Source: Tubulanus polymorphus
Taxonomy: Eukaryota > Nemertea > Palaeonemertea > Tubulaniformes > Tubulanidae
Length of the DNA stretch: 64,000 bases
Reading direction: 5' to 3'
Assembly: GCF_964204645.1 (NCBI RefSeq)
Contig: NC_134025.1
Location: 26,938,001-27,002,000 of the forward strand
Made by a program: the position numbers and the translations under genes. The notes under the pieces are model-generated. The model saw only the letters and a program-made list of their open reading frames with translations. It had not been told where the DNA came from and made no database searches. Shown piece by piece: positions 48,301 to 60,300 of this stretch (the first letter of the stretch is position 1; every line of letters begins with the position of its first letter).

Positions 48301-51300
48301 ATTATTTCTGTTTGATGAATCTTGTACTTTACAGATATCAACCACCAAACTGAGTTCAGACCAGCTATGTATAAAGACGAGTGGGATATATTCGCGATGG
48401 ACATCGCCAACGATATTCGTCGGTTACCCGAGCATTTCAGGTGGCAAGCGAAATGTTCGATACGACGTTTAGTCGAGGATCTCGTCGTAAAAACAATGCC
48501 GACAACGCAACATGTTCTCATTTACGATCATAATTATTCAAGCGAACAAGAACCGGTCGATACTAAACCGGTTATAGCTGATATGATATCCTACAGCGAG
48601 GCGGATGCTCAAGGATCCAAGGAAAAATAATCAACAAATAAAATCAACAGTAAACCTCACCTTACTCGGATAAGGCCAACTCAGACTTCTGACTACTAAC
48701 TTCGATAAAAATCAAATCATTTTTCCAGCTTCCTAACGTATTTTCCTCAGGCTTAGCTTACCTCGACCTATTTCGCCGGTCTAAATAAGGCGAGGTTTAC
48801 CTGGCTAGGTATAATGATACCGGTGTATAGAGTTACTCAGCGGTTTATCTTACCTTGTCAGTGTCACCGGGATGTTGTTGCTCTGCGTACTGTTTAAATT
48901 GTACAGCAGTTTGCTGGTTTAACGCGGCTCGGATCTGCATTCTGTAAAGTAAATGAAGTTAGCGACTTCGATCAATACTGATAACTTACGAATAAAGCAA
49001 CTATGTAATAAGACCTGGCAGGTATAATAGTACTGCATTGGATGGTTAAAATCAAATATACAATGGACACAAGATCATATAATTCATTTCGCGCGCTATG
49101 TATATTTACTTGGCAATAAATTGTCGTTGCTTCTTGTTGATATATGACATTCATGATTTCTAATTCTGTAGACATCGCACACTACAGAAAAGTATCAGTC
49201 TATTTTGAAAGTAGCTGGTATCAGAGTCGCTGATCATATCTTCACAAAACGCAAATATTTGAAATAAAATCTTCGACAAAGTTTTTCAATCATTTACTTA
49301 AAGATTTGAATTAAACTTCCAGCGTTACCGAGGGTATTTATTCAATGTCATGGGCAAACATCAAAGTCATTTCGAATTGGAAGAACTGAATCATTTTACG
49401 GCGCCAAGGGGGATGAAATTCGAAATAAAATAGAGCAGCAACGTGGCAGTCATTCGTAACATTTCATTTACTATCGGATAATTCGAATTTTTCAAAGATT
49501 TATAATCACGCTCGGCACAAGATAGAAATCTAATTTCATGCAAGTTTCAAATCTCTGGACAACGAAGATTAATCTTCCTCATAACAGAACCAGAGAGTAA
49601 ACCAATGTCGAGTCGGGTTTTAAGTTTCAAATAAGGTTTTACATAGAAATCGATGGCGTCTGCCGCGGGCTTTCGGAAAACTTGCCAATAAATTTCGCGT
49701 GCCACGTAGCGATATAAATGCAGCTTTCGTCGCTGGAGGCCATAACAACATAAGCCACCTCTGCTATAAATCATAAAAAAATTCATGGAAACGTGACATC
49801 AATTTTTTTGCCTCATCAACATATATACATATCCTGTATAAATCTTTCGATGGAATTATATTGAGCTTTCTTCCTCGTTCCATGTAAATCTAATTACATA
49901 CACTCGACATACTAATTAATGCAGAACATCTTTTTGATTAAATGCCTTCAAGCATGTCACGTAAAATCAATACTTTGTTCACTCAAACTGAATAAACAAT
50001 GAAACGCCTGCAGTACGCTCACTACATATCATGTGTATTCTACTGCCGTCTATCAATATTCGGTGCATTTGCGCGACGATCGCCGGATACTCCATCTTTC
50101 CGCATTCAACAGCAAAATCTGAATGAATAGTATCAGATTTAATCTGACGATGGCGCCACAGTGCAAGAATTTAGATTGTCTGAGGGCGAGGTGCCTCCAG
50201 AATTCATAATCATCGCGAAACTCTTCCATGGCAACATTGATCGAACAAGAATGTCTTTATACTAGAATCTATGCCCTGACTGGAAGCGTAAGAAGCTCAA
50301 CCATCTTTTTACAGGATGCATAGGTTAATATGATAGCCTAATCGTTGCTTTTTTAACTTAAGTTACTATGCAAATTCGCTGTAAAACGGATCTGGGTTAA
50401 GCAGAGATGTCCGCTACATCGAATCCCTAATCCATTCATGCTCAGTCTTTTCTCAACTTGAATTTGAATACGAGGAAAGAGAAGGCTTCGTATAGGAAAT
50501 AAGGGATTAAAGCCATGTTAAACTATTTCTAAGTTTAGTGCGTTCTAATTTGGCCCGTACCTGAAACAAACCAATTTAGAATGGAACAACACAGGCATAT
50601 CCAAATCCACTGTTATCACTGGTCCCGTTGCAAGATGCTAAACTGTTTCACTGGCAATTAGAGCAAAGTTTCTAATAACACACTAGAGAAATGGTCCATT
50701 ATAGTATTCAAAACGGACCTGGATCAGTCTTTTTGGTCAGTCTAAGTTGGTCCATTCTAACATGTAATGCCGAACGGAACATATTATTACCACAGACTTT
50801 TTGCTAGTGTGATGTGGCTTACGATTCATACGAATACTCACTCTTGTTGTAGTCGCCTTTGATGGTCCTCTAACTGTAACCTCTGTGCCTCTTCTTCTAA
50901 CTGTATACGTTCTTTTTCCTCTTCTTCACGACGTTTCAATTCGTCTTCCTCGACTCTACAAAACCAACATTGACAAGTTAGTCTAAACAGCCGCGTCATC
51001 ACGTAAATCTCCATTTCTATAATTGCAATGCGATGCGTCTGATTAATCCATGTCCGACCTTTGTAGGGGAACCACATGTGTGTATGAAATTACAGATAAA
51101 AATCATTTGATGTTGATGAAAACAACCGCACCTACTAAAACAGATGACAGCAAAATTAGGCGAACAGAAAAATTCTTATGAAAGCTGTTTCAAAATGGAA
51201 AGGAACAGGAAAAAAATTAAAATATATTTTTTATTCATTATTTGAGATTGAAAATTAAGATGGACATGACAAAATTTATCTTTCTTCCCATTTGATGATT

Positions 51301-54300
51301 TTTGGAGATAGGCGGATCTGTACTCCAGTAATCGTGAAATAAGGGCTAAGATTCAGATCTTAGATGAGTTAAAGCCTTGTTCACTCTGTATGATGAATAT
51401 TTTGTTACGAGAGACTAACATCAATTCAACAACAAAAAGCGGTTCTATTTAAAAATAGAAAAATTGATTATCGCAAGCAATAAAATCCTAGCGTCGTCGG
51501 TCTCAAAAGAGCCATCATGTCACGTAAATATCAGTTTCAAATGACATGTCAGGTTTATTCACTTATTTGATAAGAGGGACCCAGCCGTAGATCATATCAT
51601 ATAAATCGAAATAAATGAGATATCCATATCTCTACTTCACAGCAATAAACCATCGATGAGGTTACTCAATCTTCAAAAGACGATAATGAAATTTAGATAT
51701 GAGTAGGCTGGGAAGTAATTTCGCCAGACATATCATTTACCCGCATGACAATTCGGTCTATACAGCTAGAAACACTAGTCGGTTCGCTATATGATTTATA
51801 AGTGGATACTGATGTTTGCACTGATATATCATCCTGAGACTCGTAGACTTATAATACGTAACTTCGCGAAAAGAATGATTGCACTTATTTTTTAGGACTG
51901 GGCTCAATCCTACTCTTCTTCTTTAGACCTACTAGAAAATCTTTCAAACTCAATTTTGTTCAATCTTGTGTCTAATATTTTGTCAAAAGCAATTCGTATC
52001 GTGGATAGACATCTCTCATTTCATCAACTAACTGCATTACCGCTATAAAAGGCTACTACATAATCGTAAAAGCCTATTACACGATCAAGGGATATCTGCC
52101 ATCGTCAGCTTTCAGTTTAACACAGAATTTATGTACTTGCCGTTGATTGGAAAACAGACATTTTATGGGGCGAGGAAATTGAAAATCGTTAAATTGCCTG
52201 AATTCGCCATGATATACACCAACAGTAGCAGCAAATAACAAAAAGGCCTGCTTCGCAATGATATTATCATTGCGAAGCAGGCCTTTTTGTCATTTGCTGC
52301 TAAATGCCAGACTGCAGCAGAATGGGAAACTGGAACTACATTTTCCATCAGATGGCACCACTGAGCTATCAGTACATAATTCAATCTCGTACTTGCTTTG
52401 TCTGTAAATAGTTTTACCGAAAATTAGATTTTAAATTTTGTTATGGAATGATTTCCCTATTTTGTTAAGTCTGTATGTATATATGTATATAATTCTGTTC
52501 ATGTTTTGTAAATCTTTATATTTCATATTTTGTATTCAATCTTGCCTCCACGTACCATTCTTATGTTTGGAGTGAAATAAATATCTTATCTTATCTTATC
52601 TTATGTATTCTTAGATCAATCAGATGTACTCAATGATCAAAATAAGTTCATTTTTCAATTTTCAGTCATCCAATAAAAAAATCCTGCATCTAGAATTTGG
52701 ATTAATCTTTAGTGTTCATACCGGTATCTGGCACAATTTGAGTACTCATACTTAGAATATGAGAAATTATCATTAGATTTTAATTGGGTTAAAGAAGAAA
52801 TCTATTGTTGATCCATACTGTACACTAGTAAGCATATTCTGGTGAAATTTCGCTTGTCGCAATAGTGTTGTCAGAACCTTATCCTATGACTTGAACTTTG
52901 ATAAATAGAATTTTGAATGAACATAAACTCGCTATTCTAAAACAAAGTTTTTAAATCTATGAAAACAAAGTTTTAAAATCTAATATCAAAAGGTTAAACT
53001 GTCTATTCTAATTTTGCTCATGATATTGCGGTATCCATTTGGAAATTACCAACAATTCCCGGCTGATGGCTGTAGATTGCCTGAACCTATTCCTCAGAAT
53101 ACAGAGAGTACTGATCTGTAAAACAATTATGTCCATACCGATGAGAATAAATTCCCATCCTTTTATCACATATTCCACAATTACCCTCAGTGTCTCTGAA
53201 CTGCATAGATGTTTTCATGATAAAGATTAATGAAGTACAGAATATCGTAATATATAAAGCATGACCCTGCATAATATCATGCGATGATGATCATTAAGTT
53301 ACAATGATAATGGTCAAGAGACTATCAGTAATACTTTTGACGTCAGAATTTCATAGCCGCTACAAAGCTAATACTATATCGAATCACTCTTCCAGATATA
53401 ACTTCATATATCAGTAACATAGAATGGTCGTGACAGCTTTCCTTTTACGCTATCACACTTTCCACTGCTATTCCACAATACTGCATTTGTAAGAGGAATA
53501 CCCTGACAGAAATGCAAAAAACTGGCTGTTTACAACATTTTAAAGTCAGATCAAACATTGATTAATCCAGCTTTTTGCCTGCGCGTCAGTAAACCGAATT
53601 CTAGAAATTGGAAAGTCAAGTCGATCAATTAATCACCTCGTATTGACATTCTATCAGAGAATAGTCTGTGATTTAATCTCAAAAGACAAATGTACGATGT
53701 CATCAACCAACAGCCCAATAGTTTCGGTTTAAAACTGCTCTATTTCACAGAATGTATGAGAGCAGAATTGCCGGCATTTATTTGTAGCTTAATCACAAAA
53801 GCAATACTTCATCAACGCGACTATCACCGATCCGTAGGTAAAAACAACAGTAAATTTTTAGAATGGCCCTTAATTAACCTCACTTCTCATTCATATCATT
53901 AAGACGCGAGTCTACGGAATCCAATTATCGAAGGGCTCAGTAACCCTGGTGGGGCGGCGGTGTTAACAAACTCATCAGTATACCTACTACGCTCGCCCGA
54001 GTCTCTCCTGTCCAGAACGTCATTAGTCGAGGGTCTGTGCTGATTACAAACAACTTGGCAAACAAATCAAAATCAGTGGCACTAGAAACATGTCATTGCA
54101 TGGACCAAACTATTCACTAAGTGGTCAAGAAGGAGAGGCTTATGATGAATAGCTTCCAGCAATAATGGGTGGCACCATCACTGGTACTACATGTCTAAAT
54201 GTTTTCAGAACATATATTCTGGGTTCATATCGCAGTACGGCTAAGGCAAAAATAAGCATTTTAAGCACTTTTTGATAGTAAACGGTGAGGCTTATAATTT

Positions 54301-57300
54301 AAGACTGTGTCATCGTTAAAAGTAATTACTCAGTAAGCACATTTCAAAATTTTAGGCCTTAGTGAATTTTTGCAACATTTAGGCATTTTGGAGACTCGAT
54401 ATGAACCCTGTATTACTCAGTCAAGACTCAACAAAACGCTGAAAATAAATGGAGAAAAACAAGAAAAGATCACGATGCACTGATGAGGAAACAGACATGT
54501 GACCGAGCATAGAAACAACAGATAAATGGCAATCAATGAAAAATAAATCGCTGTTTGGACAAGTAATGATCGTTATCCTGTTCACATTGATGGCGCACGT
54601 TGAAATAATTTCTGGTCCGTGTCCGGGAATCTTTTATACGCGACTCAAAAAGCGTCACTGAATCTGTGTTGAATTATACATCAAGTCGAGCTGAATTAGT
54701 TGATATTCCGGTTATGTTCACGCGGCGCCTGTAGTTGACAACTTCAAATGTGTTCATGACAAGATGGAAAATGTGATACATACATAAACTAGTCTCGACA
54801 GCGTGAATGAGGTGAATAAGCCGCGATTGCCAGAGACGATTCATTCCATGCCAAATTTGGCCAAGTCAAATCAGAGAGCACTTTCACAGGTAAACCACTC
54901 ACTCAATACTAATCTATATTGTGACAAAACTAAGTGAGCAAGTTCCAGATCGACAATTCACGCGCAATGGTATGACCTGCACTAGGATTTGGCTCAGACC
55001 TGGTCCAATGTTTTTGGTCGGGTCAAACAGGCATGTAAATCGTTGGTCGGGACCAAAAATGCTCGTATTATCGCCGCTTATGAGAATCGGTGATATAATG
55101 AAAAATAGAAGAACAAAATGCCCTCACAATATCCTTATTTTCTGAAATATCAAATCACATTTAACAAAAAATCTAATCACATTTAATAACCAAAAACCAA
55201 AATTGATACAGGCGCTGATTGCCCCCAACTGAGACGAGAAAATTTGATTACTCGCGCAGCCCAACGCAGTCTCCGAAATGCAATTTGGAATACGCTGTCC
55301 CATTTCATATTATGACAATCAGTCTTACGCTGACATCTAATTCAGTAACCGATCACGATAAATCATGCACCATTACGGTCTATTAACGCCATGCATGGAA
55401 TACTGATTCTCTACAGGTGTACTTCCGGCATTGTACGTATGAACCTATTCTCGTGACAATATTCGTCATCTCGAAGACATTGTTAGCTTCGATATACCGC
55501 GCGGAATCAATCTTAATACGCAGAAAATCGATGTACCCTTTCGGGATGAATTTGGGACGTTGCGAGCTTACTTATAGCATCTGCAAAAAAATCCAGAGGA
55601 AATGAAGCACCGGCTCGGGAGACCTCATCCTTCGTATCATAGAGTCCATCGGATTAAATTAATTATTCCGGATAATCAAAGAATGGCCAGTTTTTCACCC
55701 TGACAAAGAACTTGATGGTTACTCGAGAATAAAAAAGAATGTAAATCATGCAGTTCAATTCCAACAGCCACAGTCTGTGATAAACTTCAAATTGTAAGAG
55801 GTACCTTAACAAAATTTTTCCGTGCTACTCCTGAGGGAAATCATGATGCGAATTGACTTGACTATTTCTCAGAGCCTGATGAGCCTTTTTACTAGTAGAT
55901 GCAGAGTTGAACAAGCTGAACGTGTATAGTACGCATAAATCGGATCACATGAGACCGTCATTTTTGGTCCCACTTACATGCGTATTCCGAGTCACACATT
56001 TCCAAAAAATTTGTTACTTTTCATTTGAGAAGTTATGTGTAAAGGAATGCATACCGGGTACTCATATTAATTTTTTCAGGATAGATATAACATTTTCTCC
56101 CATAATTGACATAAAATATCCATTCAAACGATGTCTGTGTGCCAAAATGGCAAGTCGGCTTCAATTCAAGCCAATAAGTGTATACTTGGAGTAACTCCAA
56201 GGCTCCAAGATGTAAGCAGCGTGTCAAACCATGTGAACGCTTGGTCTATTCTAAAATTTACACCCCTCAACGTAACATAATGTGAACGCGGCTTAAGATC
56301 TTTCTTAAGTATCCTCCGCTCCAGCACCGCTTCCAGGAAGTTGATACATTGGGAACATTGGTCACGGGAAAGACGGTTAATTGCCACGCTTAACCCAATC
56401 ATAAACCCAATAGCGCAGCATACATAAAGTGCCAGCCGCAGATGGTAATTAGAAGATTGGTCCCCCGAGAAACTGTTGCTTGAAATTAGTCGGCTATGAG
56501 TTGGTCATGATTTTTTTCTGATTGCAGATCTGTGATGATCATTCTGAGAAACAGCACTTGAATATAAATGTAGAAATGACATACACGGATAGATTTCAAT
56601 TAACCCACACAGCAAAACAGTGACTTCATCTTTGACTTCGTATTTGGGAAAAATTGTTTTGTTTATCTACAGTTATTCAAATTATGACTACTGGTATAAG
56701 TATAAAATACAAATAGGACAGGTGCGACTTGCACAAGACCAGTAAACCTTAAATATGTCATAAGACCTTCACGAGTCGGCCTTGGATCCACCCCTAAATG
56801 CTTATGGTTATTGATAAGTTGAATCCAAGTCGAAGTTTTTCAACTCACCTTCGTTTTTCTTGTTCTTCTTGTTCAGTTTTATGAGCTTCGATATACGGTT
56901 TAAACAGCGGACAAAGAGCGTCGATCAATTTCACAAATTCTGCCATCGCTACTTCTTTAGTCATATCACCGAGCGTCAACCAAGCTTGTCTGGAAAATAT
57001 TCAAATGGAAACGGACATAAAAAACTGATCGAAATATGAACTCGAGCAGCGCGCAGATCGGCGCGCAATTATTCTTACTACGACGCACGAATCAGAAAAA
57101 TGCCAGAGGCGGTTGTAAGTAAATAAATGATGATAACCATGCGATCATCCCCTAAAACAATGGCAGAAATGATGAATTATTCATACGAAATCCAGTAACA
57201 AATCTACGCAGGATAAAACTAAAAGCGAATTTTGACGCATATATGCGACAACTCTGTAAAAATGACCGGTGAAATATAACGCCATTCGCCGTCATCAAAT

Positions 57301-60300
57301 ATATCTTACGCAAGATTTATATCAATAGGAAATTGACAGGATTTCTACACATCTAATAACATCTACGCATCGCGATCTGCCATTAAATAGCATTCTATCA
57401 GTGTTGACTTGTTTATGCCAGAGATATTTCTGAGTTGGTCGAATAAATCTCAGTAAAATCCTTTTAACTTCACGAACAGATTCGCTAATTTTATAAATAG
57501 CGATGCTGTCTAATAGCGTGCTTCGTATCGGGTACATTTCGCCGAAAAACTTTTACGAGTTTAATGCAGCTTAATTAAATGAAGAGTTACAGAAGCACGA
57601 GGGAAATCATTAAGGGGTTGGAATCCTGCTTCGTGAACTGATTAACTGAGAACGTCGGGCTGATAACGTGGAAGTCAGAAAAACATCGTCCCTCAATGCT
57701 GCAGACAGAAACTAATCAAAGAAAGGCATCACAGCAAGTCTCCCTCAAACATTTCACTCAAAAACCTTGGTGAAAGAACTCTCTCTTTCATTAAAGCAAT
57801 ATCTCTACATCTTATTGAAAAAGAATTTCATTTTCTTCGTCAAGCAGGGGATAAGTCTTTCAGGAGTGCCGCTCGCTGAAAATCATATCAGAGATCGAAG
57901 AACATTCTGCCTCAGTTTCAGTAGGCATCTTGTGTAAATGGTAACTATGTTTGTCTCGGACAAATACCAGCGCAGACAGTCTACCTGATGAAATTCGCGT
58001 TGAAAATGTTACCAAGTCCCCGGGGGCAAAGATAAATGCAAATTTTGAAGTTTTCAAAACACGCCGCGTCCTGTCCCGCAATATGATCGGTGAACTGATC
58101 ACCATAACTTACAGGGAAATCCAACCGAAAAGTCTCCATTTTGTACGACAGATTTCAAATTTGATCTCATCAACTTCAACAAGGTATTTAATGTAATCAG
58201 TAGCGTTTGTTGAATCCAGAGAACGCAAACCGATGAAAAAATATATCAGTCTCTCAGAAGTCGTATAGGAGGGTTACATTGATTAGAATATTTATCGACA
58301 CCGACGTTTGATGGGAGGCAACGCGTTTGACGATTTAAACTATTTGAGAATTTCAGATTAGTTCCGACGCTTTGAAATGAAATCGATACTACTGAGTGAT
58401 ACGAACTCGACCTATGACTAAGAACTGTCTTTAGTGTGAGAACGGATTCTCTTGATAATCGGACCTTAGTAGAATCACGCATGAGATTATCGGTTAAGCT
58501 CGATATTATCTGAATAAATCATGAGTCGATTTTGTCTTCGCTGACACAGAATTTCACGGCATAATTTGCACGAGTTGATGAAAAGTTCACGATACTCTAG
58601 AAATATAAGTGTGGCTGTTATGAAATATGAAGTCGTTGACAAGCAGATCGAAAGAAGTATCATATTACACAGATTGCCTGCCCGAGTATTGGCAAAAACG
58701 GCATCGTCTACGCACTTCTTTCAAGCGCAATAAGAAATGAAATATGAAAATCTTGCAGGTCAGCACCTCTGAAATCTACGCAGGATTAGATTCCGTTAGA
58801 ACTATGCTCTAAAATTGGTAAACCTTCAAAATGTCAAAACAGTGGATCTATGAGTGGTATATTGAAAAAACACAATACGCATGAATAATTACGCGATGTC
58901 TGATATTCAATCAGGCAAAAAACATTCCACAGACATCAATAAGATACGATGGTCATAGCTATGGGTGTTCATATCAACCTAATCATCCAGACATACATAC
59001 TGAATACAGCAGACAGTATTATTACTGGACTGACCACATAATTATCTAAATGGAATTATAGGCAATAACCTCCCAATTGATTATAACCGAGATAACAAGA
59101 ATCTATTATTTCATAGCGTTAGAATTGTTAGAATATGTTTCAATTAGATTATATACATCATGATGAACGATGAATGCTTACTTCATTTAGAATTACACGC
59201 GAATATTCGTGAATGCCATCAGAACTACTGAGAAATACAATAAACTACTGGCTAATCAAGATCTATATGAAAAGTTAAGGTTCAGCTCAGTATATTGTAC
59301 AATTATCTCTTGAGAAAAATTTCGTAACCAATAGAAACGGAAGAATGAAACCTTTAATGCAGCTGAATCATCAAAAGCTGTGACGGAGTTAATCAGCGAC
59401 AATGTTCTATTCAGGTAAATACGAAAAATGCCAATTTTCTAATAACTTTCAAGCAATTCTATAATGACAATCTTTTACCCGCATGATAGCTGCTTTCATT
59501 AAATGAAATCAAGTTTTAGTACGAAAATAACTGAAATTGTTCAAAATTTTACACAGTTTTTCTTATTTGCTATGTTTTCATTAAGTATATTCAAGATGAC
59601 TTTAGCGACTAATCCCTTTAAATAAACACTCTTTCTCAAGTAGGCCTTGTGACAAATGACAAAAAGAGAAAAGTTTGAATTAAAATAAATATTTTACAAC
59701 ATTGAAAGTTCTGGAAATACAATTAGATTCTACCCCTACCTGAGTTTTGGTTAGATTATTATCCGTGGAGCGATAATGAGAAGGATTGTTGCTGACGAGA
59801 GCCACATCACAACTGATAGACCAGTGACTGCAGCGCGTGATGAAGAGTCACACACAGCATAGAGAAAGGGGGTAGTGGTGCTAGCCTTAAAACAACTAGT
59901 CGGGTAAACAGTAAAACTTTCTAAGCAGCCGCATTTATCAAACAGCCTTAAAATCGTAATTTTCAATAAACTCTTTATCTTCCTGCCAGCAATACTCGAA
60001 TATTGTCTTCTTTCGTTTTGATCTTTATTTTTCAATAAGGATTTCGCCGACCAGCGTCGCAGTCATAGCAATCCTTTCACACACAAATCTATTCGTTTAT
60101 TCCGAATGAGGACAACTCACAACGAAAACTTGATAATTTTCTCGAAATCCCGGATTGTTATTACAAAAGATTCGCGCCGATGCTATAGTTTTTAGCACGA
60201 GAATTTCTCATATTTCGTTCAATGAGCCGTGAAATGATATGAGTTCCCCGAGGGCAAGCAATCATAGCTAATCTCTTGTGGGACGAAAAACCGATAAAAA

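Noticed and set aside
52163-52384. 73-aa minus-strand ORF
   Set aside because: Generated by the 77-bp palindrome; no protein similarity.
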